Shown here piece after piece: positions 13,817 to 35,709 of a stretch of DNA of 64,000 nt. The stretch comes from Deinococcus aestuarii (GTDB lineage: Bacteria > Deinococcota > Deinococci > Deinococcales > Deinococcaceae). Position 1 is the stretch's first letter. Every line of letters begins with the position of its first letter. The position numbers and the translations under genes are program-made. The notes beneath the pieces are model-generated. The model was not told the DNA's origin. It ran no database searches and saw nothing but the letters and a program-made list of their open reading frames with translations. The DNA lies in NCBI RefSeq assembly GCF_018863415.1, contig NZ_JAHKSN010000001.1:372001-436000 (forward strand). The letters are read 5' to 3'.

Positions 13817-14383
13817 TCAGGAGCGAGGCTGGCCGTTCCAGAGCGTTTTGAGTCTCCCGGTGATGAGATTGATCGTTGGGCCCTCGTCCTTTGCGTCACG
13901 CAGGGCCAGGTGAACGTCGTTGCCGTAGAAGACCCACTTGGGTTGATACCCCCAACTCAGGAAGGGGCCGTCCATTGAGCCGCACGCACGGCAGTCGGAA
14001 GCGTTTGGGACCACCTCCACGAAGCTCAGGTCCGCCGTGACCCGGCCCTTGGGGTCGTAGACCACCACGGCGTGACGGGGGCTGCCATACCCGGCATGGT
14101 TGTCGAGCGTGACGACTTGACCGCGCGGGCTGAGGTAAACACGGGCAGGCGTGTTGACCAGCCGCCGCTTCCAGAGCGTCTTGAGGGTGCCGTCGGGCTG
14201 GAGCTGCACGAGTTCGCCCCAGCTCTCCCGCGCCGAGGCCTGGCTCTCGTCCACCCCGCGCGGCAGCAGCTTGAAGCCGTAGGAGCCGGAGTCCGAGCCC
14301 ACCAGCAGCGGCCTCGGCGGCGCGTAGGTGTTCGCCTGGGCCACGGTCGTCAGGCCAGCCAGCAACGGAACAAGGAGTCGCAT
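13817..14383 (-). CDS. Exported hypothetical protein
   Basis: 188 aa. Start at ATG 14383 gives a clean signal peptide (MRLLVPLLAGLTTVAQA, cut before NTYAPP). The mature part has alternating beta-type sequence: GELVQLQPDGTLKTLWKRRLVNTPARVYLSPRGQVVTLDNHAGYGSPRHAVVVYDPKGRVTADLSF, resembling a short stretch of beta-propeller-like repeats. A CRAC motif (two Cys, three apart) lies near residue 137. Longer upstream in-frame sequence overlaps ABC-F gene DNA and is not supported. No family recognised. Confidence 0.65.
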   Translation of the reverse strand: MRLLVPLLAGLTTVAQANTYAPPRPLLVGSDSGSYGFKLLPRGVDESQASARESWGELVQLQPDGTLKTLWKRRLVNTPARVYLSPRGQVVTLDNHAGYGSPRHAVVVYDPKGRVTADLSFVEVVPNASDCRACGSMDGPFLSWGYQPKWVFYGNDVHLALRDAKDEGPTINLITGRLKTLWNGQPRS

Positions 14384-14417
14384 CTCCCGATTTGGACACG
14401 ACCCACTGACCCCCCGC

Positions 14418-16292
<1,875 letters not shown>

Positions 16293-16299
16293 GGGGGGC

Positions 16300-16305
16300 A
16301 GTATA
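16300..16305 (-). promoter_or_regulatory. -10 element of leaderless ABC-F promoter
   Basis: TATACT on the minus strand, 7 nt from the GTG start. It is back to back with the FecR gene promoter in a 57-bp intergenic space. Confidence 0.65.
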
Positions 16306-16336
16306 GGGGCTCCTTCTCGAACTTTAAGTTTCCCTT

Positions 16337-16342
16337 TAGACT
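16337..16342 (+). promoter_or_regulatory. -10 element of leaderless fecR-like promoter
   Basis: TAGACT on the plus strand, followed by GGGGGGC (7 nt) and GTG 16350. No Shine-Dalgarno-to-start spacing is possible, so a leaderless mRNA is predicted. Confidence 0.6.
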
Positions 16343-16349
16343 GGGGGGC

Positions 16350-17858
16350 GTGAGACGAACCGCCGCCTGGACGGGCCTGTGGGCCCTCTTCGCCCAGGGC
16401 GTCCTGACCGCGGGCCTGGCCCAGACCGCCCCGGCGGCGGGGGCGCCCCTGCGGGTGCAGTACCTCTCGGGCCGCGCCGAGGTGCTCGGGCCGGGGAACG
16501 TGTGGCGGGCGGCGAGCGGGACCCCCGCCGTGCCGTTCGGGCTGCGGGTGGGCACGGGCCGCGCGCGGGTCACGGGCTCCGGGGGGCAGGTCACGGGCAG
16601 CGTCTTGCTGGCGAGCGCCTCGCGGCTGGGCGTGATCGGGCAGGAGGCCAATCTCCAGGAGGGGAACTTCGTGCTCGACGGCCCGGTCGCCGTCCACGTG
16701 CGGGGCAGCCACGTCGTGATGGACCGCCCCGGGCGGGCGCGGGTGGACCTGCGCGGGAACATCACCCGCCGGGTCGCCGTCACCGCGGGGAGCGCGCGGG
16801 TGGCCCTGAGCCGCCGCACCGTCACCGTGAACGCCGGGCAACAGCTCGACCTCGCCTCGGGAGCCGTGACCCCCTTCCGCGAGGACGACCCGTGGTACGC
16901 CGCCCAGTTCACCGGGACGGGCGACGCCACCGTGCAGGCGACCCGGGGCACCGTGCGGGTGGTGCGCGGCGCCGAGAACCGCCCGGCCGGGCGCGGCGAG
17001 ACCCTCGACCCCGGCGAGCGCCTCGCCACCGGGGAGGGCTCGTGGGCGGAGGTGGGCTTCACGGCGAGCGGCGGCTACCTGCGCCTCCAGTCCCACAGCG
17101 AGCTGAGCGCCATCGGGGCGGAGGGGACGGGGCCGGGCCGCGAGGTCACCCTGCAACTCACGCGCGGCAGCGCCTGGAACGTGGTGCCGGGTGCCCCGAG
17201 CGATCCCGGCCGTCCCCAACTGCGCACCCCGGTCGTGAGCACCGCCGCCCGGGGCACGGAGTTCCGGGTGGACGCGGGCGGGCGGGTCCGGGTGCTGGAG
17301 GGGGACGCGGCGCCCAGCGGAGGAACCGCGCCGGGCGGCACGGGGGGGATCACGCCCGCCTCCCGCCTCCTGACCCTGCAAGTCGACCCGCCCACCGGAC
17401 CCCTGCGGGACCTGACGCTCACCGCGCGCAGCCTGCCCGACGCCCGGGTGACAGCGACCGTCGCGGGACGGCGGGTCGGCCTCACCCGGCAGGGCGACCG
17501 CTTCCGGCTGGGAGGGCTCACCCCGCCCCTGCCGGAGGGCACCTACACCGTGCGGGTGAGCGCCGAGCGGGCGGGCGAGGCGGCGACCCGCTGGCAGACG
17601 GTCGTGATCGACCGCACGGCCCCCGCGCTCGGCGGGGTGCGCGCCGTGCGGTCGGGCAACGTGCTGACCCTGACGGGGACGGCGCGGGACGCGGGTGCGG
17701 GGCGGCTGACCCTCACGGCGCGGGTGGGGGGGTCGACCTTCACCCGGCAGGTCTCCGGGGACTTCCGGCTGCTGCTGCCCGCCCCGGCGCCCGGGACGCC
17801 CCTGCGCGTGAGCGTGCGGGACGAGGCGGGAAACGAGAGCCATGCCGACCTCTCCTGA
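16350..17858 (+). CDS. Secreted FecR-domain protein
   Basis: 502 aa. Signal peptide (TGLWALFAQGVLTAGLAQT) then two segments rich in beta strands. A FecR domain lies at about 180-320 (VRVVRGAENRPAGRGETLDPGERLATGEGSWAEVGFTASGGYLRLQSHSEL, then RTPVVSTAARGTEFRVD and VRVLEGDA); the first 180 residues look like a second, more diverged copy. The C-terminal about 150 residues resemble Ig-like repeats (TYTVRVSAERAGEAATRWQTVVIDRTAP, LTLTGTARDAGAGRLTLTARV). It overlaps the CHASE2-GGDEF gene by 17 bp. FecR plus CHASE2 gene pairs are a known arrangement in which the FecR protein may be an extracytoplasmic partner of the sensor. Confidence 0.82.
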   Translation: MRRTAAWTGLWALFAQGVLTAGLAQTAPAAGAPLRVQYLSGRAEVLGPGNVWRAASGTPAVPFGLRVGTGRARVTGSGGQVTGSVLLASASRLGVIGQEANLQEGNFVLDGPVAVHVRGSHVVMDRPGRARVDLRGNITRRVAVTAGSARVALSRRTVTVNAGQQLDLASGAVTPFREDDPWYAAQFTGTGDATVQATRGTVRVVRGAENRPAGRGETLDPGERLATGEGSWAEVGFTASGGYLRLQSHSELSAIGAEGTGPGREVTLQLTRGSAWNVVPGAPSDPGRPQLRTPVVSTAARGTEFRVDAGGRVRVLEGDAAPSGGTAPGGTGGITPASRLLTLQVDPPTGPLRDLTLTARSLPDARVTATVAGRRVGLTRQGDRFRLGGLTPPLPEGTYTVRVSAERAGEAATRWQTVVIDRTAPALGGVRAVRSGNVLTLTGTARDAGAGRLTLTARVGGSTFTRQVSGDFRLLLPAPAPGTPLRVSVRDEAGNESHADLS

Positions 17859-19305
17859 GCGCTCGCTGGCGCGCTACACGGTGCCCGCCGCCGCCGTGCT
17901 GGGCCTGAGCCTCGCGCTGCTGATGCCCACGAACGAGCGGCTGTGGGACGCCGTGAACCGGGCGCTGCCCACGTCCCCCGACCCCCGGGTGGTCGTGGTC
18001 GGCATCGACGACGCTTCTCTACGCGACTACGGGCGGCTTTCGGGCTGGCCCCCCGAGCTGTACGGCGAGGCGCTGCGGACCCTCGACGAGGCGGGCGCGC
18101 GGGCGGTCGGCCTCGACGTGCTGCTGGAGGGCGTGGGCAATTCGGGCCCGGCGCTCGCCGAGACCTTCTCGCGGCCCAATGTGGTGCTCGCCACCGCACC
18201 CGGGGAGGCGAGCGCGGTGCCCCCCGAGTGGACCCCCCCCACCGGCGTGAGCGCCCTGAACCTCGGGCCGGGCGGGGTGGTGCGCTCCTTCCAGACCGCC
18301 TACGTCACGGAGGGCGGCCGCCTGGAGCCGAGCTTCGCGCGGCAGGTGGCGGTGGCGGCGGGCGAGCCCGTGCCCCTCGACACGCGGCCCCAGCCCCTGC
18401 GCGCCGTGCGGGCCGAGTCCGGCGGGCTGCCGGTCCTTCCCTTCCGCGACGTGGTGAACGGCAACGTGCGTTTCGCGGACCTGCAAGGCAAGGTGGTCCT
18501 CATCGGCCTGACCGCCTCCGGTCTCGTCGGCCCGGGGCTGAGCGACGTGAGCGGCAGGGCGGTGCCCGGCGTGCTGCTCCAGGCGCGGGCGGTGTCGAGC
18601 CTGCTGGGGCCTCCCTTCCGCTGGCTGCCACTCTGGCTGACCGCCCTGCTGTGCGTGGCCGCCGCCGTGGGCGCGGTGCTCGCGCGCGGGCTGTGGGGCT
18701 TCGGCCTCGCGCTCGTCACGCTGGGACTGGCGGTGCCGCTGTGGCTCGTGAACGTGCTCTTTCCCGGCGTCACCGTATCGGTCGCCGCCATCCTGGGCAC
18801 GGCCCTCGTCGCGCTGGAACGCTGGTGGAACCTGCGCAACCTCGGCACCCGCGACCCCCTCACCGGGCTGGGCAACCGTCTGGCCTTTACCCGCGCCGTC
18901 GAGCACCGCTGGCCGGGCCGCGAGGGCAGGCCGCTGGGGCTCCTGCTGGTGGACCTCAGCGGTTTTCGCAAGGTGAACGAGGTCTACGGGCGCCTCGCCG
19001 GGGACGAGGTACTGCGCGACCTCGCGGGCCGCATCGGCTCGCACAGACGCCGGGGCGACGTGATTTTCCGCTGGGGCCCCGACGAGTTCGCCGTCCTCCT
19101 CGACAACGCCGACAAACACGACCTCGCCCTCATCAGCGACGCCATGCGCGGGGCGCTGGACACCCTCACCTACCGCGACGTGCCCCTGAGCGTGAGTTTC
19201 GGCGCCGCCACCACCGACTCCGAGGTCCGAAGCCCCGAAGAACTCATCGAGGCCGCCAGCCGCAACCGCTACCGGATGAAGTTCAGGCGGGAGGGGCGGG
19301 AGTAG
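17842..19305 (+). CDS. CHASE2 sensor protein with degenerate GGDEF domain
   Basis: 487 aa. An N-terminal membrane helix is followed by an extracytoplasmic CHASE2 domain (about 45-250: VVVVGIDDASLRDYG, WPPELYGEALRTLDEAGARAVGLDVLL, KVVLIGLTASGL), then two or three closely spaced membrane helices (about 255-330), then GGDEF (about 340-487). RDPLTGLGNRLAF and GRLAGDEVLRDLA are normal, but the signature reads RWGPDEF instead of RxGGDEF: the second active-site glycine is Pro. An RxxD inhibitory-site motif (RRGD) sits five residues before it. Reduced or lost diguanylate cyclase activity is plausible. Start ATG 17842 lies inside the FecR gene end. Confidence 0.85.
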   Translation: MPTSPERSLARYTVPAAAVLGLSLALLMPTNERLWDAVNRALPTSPDPRVVVVGIDDASLRDYGRLSGWPPELYGEALRTLDEAGARAVGLDVLLEGVGNSGPALAETFSRPNVVLATAPGEASAVPPEWTPPTGVSALNLGPGGVVRSFQTAYVTEGGRLEPSFARQVAVAAGEPVPLDTRPQPLRAVRAESGGLPVLPFRDVVNGNVRFADLQGKVVLIGLTASGLVGPGLSDVSGRAVPGVLLQARAVSSLLGPPFRWLPLWLTALLCVAAAVGAVLARGLWGFGLALVTLGLAVPLWLVNVLFPGVTVSVAAILGTALVALERWWNLRNLGTRDPLTGLGNRLAFTRAVEHRWPGREGRPLGLLLVDLSGFRKVNEVYGRLAGDEVLRDLAGRIGSHRRRGDVIFRWGPDEFAVLLDNADKHDLALISDAMRGALDTLTYRDVPLSVSFGAATTDSEVRSPEELIEAASRNRYRMKFRREGRE

Positions 19306-19314
19306 GGAAAGCGG

Positions 19315-19374
19315 TCAGCCGTCAGCCCTCAGCAAAAACAGGAAGACAGCCGCCAGCAGCTCGCTGACGGCTGA
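19315..19374. repeat. 12-bp perfect inverted repeat between converging genes
   Basis: TCAGCCGTCAGC at 19315-19326 and GCTGACGGCTGA at 19363-19374, followed by a further copy of AGCTGACGGCT. It fills the gap between the converging CHASE2-GGDEF gene and nuoN and could act as a two-way terminator, though neither strand has a good T-run after the stem. Confidence 0.6.
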
Positions 19375-19396
19375 TCGCTGAGAGCTGACGGCTTCC

Positions 19397-22282
<2,886 letters not shown>

Positions 22283-22320
22283 CGGGAGCCTCGCAGGGAA
22301 CCGGGAGTCAAGGGCCTGCT

Positions 22321-22345
22321 CCCCTCTCCCCTCGTGGGAGAGGGG
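22321..22345. repeat. Perfect 10-bp hairpin element inside the nuo operon
   Basis: CCCCTCTCCC at 22321-22330, loop CTCGT, GGGAGAGGGG at 22336-22345, then CCGGGGGTGAGGGG. It lies between nuoL and nuoM, is symmetrical in transcription on either strand, and has no T-run. A related sequence lies at about 62060-62115. It looks like a dispersed intergenic repeat. Confidence 0.6.
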
Positions 22346-22388
22346 CCGGGGGTGAGGGGGCGACCCAGCGACCTCACTGGCCCACCCC

Positions 22389-24305
<1,917 letters not shown>

Positions 24306-24314
24306 GCTTCCGAC

Positions 24315-24617
24315 TCAGCCTTTCAGGGTGGCGAGTGCGTCCACGTTGGTGGTCTCGCGCTTGCGGAAGATGGCGACGATGATGGCGAGCCCGATGGCGA
24401 CCTCGGCGGCGGCGAGCGTCATCACGATGAACACCGCCGTCTGCCCGGTCAGGTCGCCCCACGAGCGGGCGAAGGCAACCAGCGCGAGGTTCGCCGCGTT
24501 CAGCATCAGCTCGACACTCAGGAAGATCATGATCGCCGTGCGGCGGGTCAGCACCCCGATCATGCCGATGGCGAACAGCAGCCCGGACAGGGCGACGTAA
24601 TACCCGGTGGGAGCCAT
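24315..24617 (-). CDS. nuoK: NADH-quinone oxidoreductase subunit K
   Basis: 100-aa three-helix complex I membrane subunit. [21 protein letters not shown] contains the conserved glutamate of TM2 (SVELMLNA), and [24 protein letters not shown] the TM3 glutamate. ATG 24617 overlaps the nuoJ stop by one base (TGATG), so translation is coupled. Confidence 0.96.
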   Translation of the reverse strand: MAPTGYYVALSGLLFAIGMIGVLTRRTAIMIFLSVELMLNAANLALVAFARSWGDLTGQTAVFIVMTLAAAEVAIGLAIIVAIFRKRETTNVDALATLKG

Positions 24618-25261
24618 CAGAGGCGCCTCCTCTCCGACGACAAGGCGACCGTTTCGCGGGCCTCGATCAGGGGCTCGCCCGGCGCGGGCAGACTCACGCG
24701 CTCCGTGTCCGGCACCCCGTCCGGCTGGGGCCTGGGCCGCTGCACGAGCGCCACGGCCCCCACGATGGCGACAAGCAGCAGGATGCTGACCGCCTCGAAG
24801 GGCAGCAGGAAGCGGGTGAGCAGCACCTCGCCGACCGCCGCCGCGTTGCCGGGCGTGCGGGCCGCCAGTTCCGCCGCCGTGCCGGTGCCGCGCAGGGCCG
24901 CCACCCCCTGCGCCAGCGGCTGCGGATCGCGGTACGTGAAGGCCAGCACCGCCAGCGCCCCCGCCAGCACCACCCCGCCAATCCCCGCCAGCTCCCGCAC
25001 GAAGGGCACCGGGTCCCGCCCGGAGATGGGCTGGTTGGCGTTGAGCAGCATGATCACGAACAGAAAGAGCACCATGATCGCGCCCGCGTACACGATCACC
25101 TGGATGGCCGCCAGGAACGACGCGCTGAGGCTGGCGAAGAGACCCGCCACACAGAGCAGGGTGCCGACCAGCCCCAGCGAGGCGTGGACCGCATTCTTCG
25201 CCGTGACGGTCATGATGGCCCCGACGAGGGCAAGGGCACCGAGGAGCATGAAGGCGATCAC
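24617..25261 (-). CDS. nuoJ: NADH-quinone oxidoreductase subunit J
   Basis: 214-aa five-helix complex I subunit. [32 protein letters not shown] is the family's hallmark with the TM3 pi-bulge region ([12 protein letters not shown]). The C-terminal tail (about 170-214) is polar and variable. The start is uncertain: GTG 25261 gives [17 protein letters not shown] 25249 is an alternative. The about 100-bp gap from nuoI is one of the longer ones in the operon and contains CATAGGGT, a possible weak internal promoter. Confidence 0.93.
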   Translation of the reverse strand: MIAFMLLGALALVGAIMTVTAKNAVHASLGLVGTLLCVAGLFASLSASFLAAIQVIVYAGAIMVLFLFVIMLLNANQPISGRDPVPFVRELAGIGGVVLAGALAVLAFTYRDPQPLAQGVAALRGTGTAAELAARTPGNAAAVGEVLLTRFLLPFEAVSILLLVAIVGAVALVQRPRPQPDGVPDTERVSLPAPGEPLIEARETVALSSERRRL

Positions 25262-25358
25262 GGGCGCACCTGCGGCGCGGGGAGTGGTGAACAGGACCCT
25301 ATGCGAGGGACGCGGCGGCCGATCTTCGCCTCCCACCTTCTGCCTTGTGCTGTCTGCC

Positions 25359-25898
<540 letters not shown>

Positions 25899-25934
25899 GT
25901 GTGGTTCCTTTCTGGGGTTGAGAGAGGACGGGCA

Positions 25935-29274
<3,340 letters not shown>

Positions 29275-29278
<4 letters not shown>

Positions 29279-29813
29279 GGGGAACCTCCCATTACGTCAG
29301 CTCGCCACTCGCCGAAGGTAGCCCACAGGCGGGGGTATCGCTTCCAAAGCTCATCTTCTTCCCAAGGGCTGCCTTTGAGGTTTGTGTAGTCCCGACGCAG
29401 CCCCGTGTATCTGCCAACTTTTTCTCTGTAGATGCGTTCCGGTAGCTCTGTAATCTCACACCACATCACCTTATAAAGCTGAAACTCAGGGAAGTCGGCT
29501 AAAGATTCCGGGCTTTCGACTGTGGCCTCATAAAACTCCTTACCGCGCATTACAAGCCAAGCACAGAAACAGTCGAAGATTCCGTCAAACGCTTCACCAT
29601 TGATGAGGTAGCACGCCGCCATCAAGTCCCATGTGTTGGCCTTATCCATCAGCGCGTCGAACTGCTTCTGAAAGGCGACGATTTCACTGGCATTACTTTT
29701 CATCAGGTGTTCTTCGATCAGCTTTGTCTGACGTTCGAGATCGCCCCCACTCTCGCCGCGCGCCGACTCGATCACCCGCCAGAACGCTTCTACCTGCTTG
29801 TCCGAGCCTGCCG

Positions 29814-29817
<4 letters not shown>
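29275..29817 (-). CDS. DUF4240-family protein embedded in the nuo operon
   Basis: 180 aa, soluble, mostly helical. [94 protein letters not shown] matches the DUF4240 pattern. Start TTG 29817 overlaps the nuoF stop (TTGA), and its own TGA overlaps the nuoG TTG (TTGA), so it is inserted between two coupled complex I genes without disturbing either. Base composition is clearly lower (29461-29520 is 48% G+C) than its neighbours, a sign of recent acquisition. Function unknown; related proteins occur near toxin-immunity loci, but a complex I role cannot be excluded. Confidence 0.8.
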
Positions 29818-31150
<1,333 letters not shown>

Positions 31151-31154
<4 letters not shown>

Positions 31155-31780
31155 GCTTCACCTCCGGCGAGCGGGGCGAGGTCGTGGATGCTGGCCCCAA
31201 CGCGCTCACCCTTCGCCGTCATCTGACGCCCGTCCTCCCGCACGGTGACGGGGACGGGGTTGTCGGGCGGTGGCGGCGTGTCAGCGCGCATCGCCTTGAT
31301 CAGGCGGTCGCACTTCGCGCGGGTCACGTTCTCGTAGTAGCCCTCGTCGCCGATCTGCACGACGGGCGCGGTGCCGCAGCTTCCCAGGCACTCCACTTTC
31401 TGCACGCTGAAACGCCCGTCCGGGCTGACCTCGCCCGGCTGCACGTCCAACGTGGAGACGAGGTGGTCCCACAGCTCGTCGCTTCCTGCCAGCGCGCACA
31501 TCAGCGTCGAGCAGACCTGGAGGTGGTACTTGCCGGTCGGGACCGTGTGGTACGTCGAATAGAAGCTCATCACGCTCCGCACCTCGGTCGCCGTCGTGCC
31601 GCAAAGAGAAGCGATCTCCGCCATGTGCGTCTCCGACACGTACCCGAAGGCGTTCTGCACCTCACGCAGCAGCGGCATCAGCGCCGAGCGTCGGCCTTGT
31701 GGAGAGGCCGGGTAGCGGGAGAAGATGTCGGCGACGAGGGGTTGTTTGTCTGCGAAGTAGGTCAACTTCTCCTCTTTCAT
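31151..31780 (-). CDS. nuoE: NADH-quinone oxidoreductase subunit E
   Basis: 209-aa thioredoxin-fold [2Fe-2S] subunit that pairs with NuoF. The cluster ligands are in [11 protein letters not shown] and [10 protein letters not shown], with the preceding [24 protein letters not shown]. About 40 extra C-terminal residues ([18 protein letters not shown]) are Pro-rich and variable. ATG 31780 overlaps the stop of the DUF1963 gene (ATGA). Confidence 0.95.
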
Positions 31781-32597
31781 GTGGTCTGCTCCAGAACGAA
31801 AGGCTCTGAAAGGTCACCGTTGTTTGAAGCAAAGAAGTAGTAGAACCCTGTATCCCCCCAAATCACGCCTGTATCGCCCGTGCCAAGTGCAAGGGCAAAT
31901 GCAGTCGGCTCCCCCGTCGTTGGGTCACGCGGAGTCGTGCCGTCCTGCATCCATGAGGGGTAACCGCCTACTTGGGAGATCGTCTCGCGGTTCCAATACT
32001 GATCTGAAACCTCCCAATAGACATCTATCTCCTCACTGTCCCAACCGTCCAGGCCGTCATCGAACGGGTGAGGCAAGCTCAGGTAGGGCTCAGGGCTTAG
32101 CAGAATAGGACCGGAGTAGTTCTGTTCAGCGCCATGTGCCGTGCCAAGGCTCAACGCTTTACCCACATACCAGCGGGCGAGGTGACTGCTTGAGCCATAG
32201 GAAATAAAGTCAGCTCGGTACGATTTCGAGTGTGTTCTCAATTGCCGGGCATCAGCATAGGCATCACCGGATGGCAGGCAATACCAGCAGTTCCAGAACT
32301 GGAAAGTTCCAGGTTGGACAAACTTCAGCACACCCACAAACGGAGCAAGATTTACCTGCATGACGAAGCCCATTTCACGGGTGCAGTGTGGGCAAGTGGG
32401 CCATGCCTCACCTTCCGGCAAGTAGGGAGCATTGCCACCAAGAAAACTGTCACCCTCTTGAATGGACTGACTCTCAACCGCGCGCAGCAACCACGCGGGC
32501 CGCACGTTTGCCTCAAGCCATTCACGGCGCGGCTCCAGAACCTTCGGAAATTCCGGAAGTCGCAAGTGCGCGTGAGTGGCTGGCAGGTTAGTCATAC

Positions 32598-32601
<4 letters not shown>
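31777..32601 (-). CDS. DUF1963 (YwqG-like) protein embedded in the nuo operon
   Basis: 274 aa, soluble. [55 protein letters not shown] and [23 protein letters not shown] fit the DUF1963/YwqG family; a CPHC and a CWYC pair could bind a metal. GTG 32601 overlaps the nuoD stop (GTGA) and its stop overlaps the nuoE ATG (ATGA). G+C falls to 48-55% in parts (31801-31860 is 48%) against about 68-70% outside, so it appears foreign. No complex I role is known. In Bacillus ywqG lies beside an LXG toxin locus, hence a possible immunity-type origin (inference). Confidence 0.85.
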
Positions 32602-33877
<1,276 letters not shown>

Positions 33878-33881
<4 letters not shown>

Positions 33882-34521
33882 TTCGGCCCTCCATCTGGCA
33901 TGACAGGCGGCACCCGGTCCTCACCCTGGCCGCGCCGCAGCTCGCCCCGGTACTTGCTGAGCCCCGCCTCACGCCCTGTCAGGCCCGCGCGGAAGGCACC
34001 CGGATCAAGGAAGCGACCTTCCCGGAACATTGTGGGTGTCTCGCCGATGGGGAAGTCCTTGCGGAGGGGGTGGCCCTCCAGGTCGTCCGGCGTGAGCACC
34101 TTGCGGAGGTCGGGGTGGTCCACGAACTCCACGCCCATCAGGTCGTACACCTCGCGCTCCAGGTAGTTCGCGGCCTTCCAGACGGGGTAGAGGCTGTCCA
34201 CGGGCTCCCCGTCATTCACCCACACGCGCAGGAAGAGGCGGCGGTGATCGTCCGGGTGGTAGACGTTGTGCAGTACGGCGAAGCGGGCGGGGCGGCGCGC
34301 GGGGTAGGCGCTGTAGTCGATGCCCACCGTGTCCATCAGCATGAAGCCGCGCTGCTTGAGGGCGTACGCCACTTCCCGCAGCCGCTCGTGCGGTACGAGG
34401 GCGGTCGGCTCGGCGGCCTCGTCCTCCGTCAGCCCGAGTTCGGCGATGAGGGAAGTCACGTCGCGGGGGTCACTCTGAACCGTGCCCGTTCCAGTCATGA
34501 CGATGATCGTCTCCTGGCCCG

Positions 34522-34525
<4 letters not shown>
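33878..34525 (-). CDS. nuoC: NADH-quinone oxidoreductase subunit C
   Basis: 215-aa 30-kDa-type peripheral subunit. [77 protein letters not shown] is the diagnostic C-terminal half. The chosen start ATG 34525 overlaps the nuoB stop (ATGA); ATG 34498 with a CAGGAG upstream is an alternative giving 206 aa. NuoC and NuoD are separate here, not fused as in E. coli. Confidence 0.94.
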
Positions 34526-35058
<533 letters not shown>

Positions 35059-35071
35059 ATGGAAAACTCCT

Positions 35072-35431
35072 TCACGCCCATTCCAGCACGCCCTTCTTGA
35101 GGATGTAGTAATACCCGACGAGCAGCAGTCCAACGAACGTCACGGCCTCGAAAAAGGCGAAGGGCACGAGCTTCTGGTACGCCACAGCCAGCGGGAAAAA
35201 AAACGCCGTCTCGATGTCGAAGATGATGAACAGCATGGCGACGAGGTAGAAGTGCACCGGGAAGCGTTGGCCCGTGCCCACACCGCCGTGCTCCGGGTCG
35301 TTGCCGCTCTCATAGGCCATTAACTTGGTGCGGCTGGCCTTTTTCGGGCCCAGGATCGCGCTCACCACCACGGCCAGCACCCCGATCCCCAGGGCGATGA
35401 GCAGCATGATCACGAAATTCGCGTACTCGAT
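35072..35431 (-). CDS. nuoA: NADH-quinone oxidoreductase subunit A (probable ATC start)
   Basis: Small three-helix complex I subunit and first gene of the operon. [15 protein letters not shown]...[27 protein letters not shown] is diagnostic. The first conventional start is GTG 35413 (113 aa), but that clips the first membrane helix and lies 24 nt from the only ribosome site, AAGGGAG. The frame extends to ATC 35429-35431, which sits 6 nt after AAGGGAG and adds EYANF, giving [17 protein letters not shown], a typical NuoA N-terminus. I annotate the ATC start (119 aa) while noting it is non-canonical. Confidence 0.85.
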   Translation of the reverse strand: MEYANFVIMLLIALGIGVLAVVVSAILGPKKASRTKLMAYESGNDPEHGGVGTGQRFPVHFYLVAMLFIIFDIETAFFFPLAVAYQKLVPFAFFEAVTFVGLLLVGYYYILKKGVLEWA

Positions 35432-35465
35432 GGGAGTCTCCCTTCTGCCCTCCTCCCCCCTTCAC

Positions 35466-35493
35466 CCTACTCGTGAAAAAACGCACGAGTGGG
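35466..35493 (-). promoter_or_regulatory. Leader hairpin upstream of nuoA
   Basis: A 10-bp stem (arms 35466-35475 and 35484-35493, one G-U pair, core CTCGTG/CACGAG) with an 8-nt loop lies 35 nt upstream of the nuoA start, preceded on the transcribed strand by an 8-T run at 35496-35503. There is no T-run after it, so it is not a plain terminator; an mRNA-stabilising or regulatory leader is possible. Confidence 0.45.
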
Positions 35494-35552
35494 CTAAAAA
35501 AAAGAGAGGGCCTGACGAACCGGAATGAAAAGCGGCTTGTGGTACGCCTTAA

Positions 35553-35579
35553 GTTCTAGCACGGCGGCACGTTTTGCAA
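35553..35579 (-). promoter_or_regulatory. Weak candidate promoter for the nuo operon
   Basis: On the minus strand TTGCAA (35574-35579) and TGCTAGAAC (-10 TAGAAC at 35553-35558) are separated by only 15 nt. The extended TGC before the -10 may compensate for the short spacer. The transcript would have a leader of about 120 nt containing the hairpin at 35466-35493. Confidence 0.3.
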
Positions 35580-35709
35580 GGTGCGCGAGCCCCCCGTGAC
35601 GGCTGGACAACGTGGGTGGCGCGGGGGACGGCTTCCCGATGCCAGATTCGTCTTGTGCGTCCTAGACCATCGAGGGACCAGGACGGAGAAGAGGTCTGCA
35701 CCTTCTGAC
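35580..35709. other. Remainder of the intergenic region between nuoA and the small membrane protein
   Basis: This is the 5' part of a gap of about 280 bp (35432-35709) whose other contents, the nuoA leader hairpin and promoter candidate, are listed separately. Here I see no RNA gene, tRNA-like fold or supported small gene. Confidence 0.4.

Noticed and set aside
25262..25358. Possible extra small gene between nuoI and nuoJ
   Set aside because: No frame with start, ribosome site and sensible sequence; the gap is probably spacer with a weak internal promoter.
35466..35503. Hairpin with A8/T8 run as a terminator upstream of nuoA
   Set aside because: On the minus strand the T-run precedes the stem, and on the plus strand the stem is followed by A's, so neither direction gives a Rho-independent terminator.
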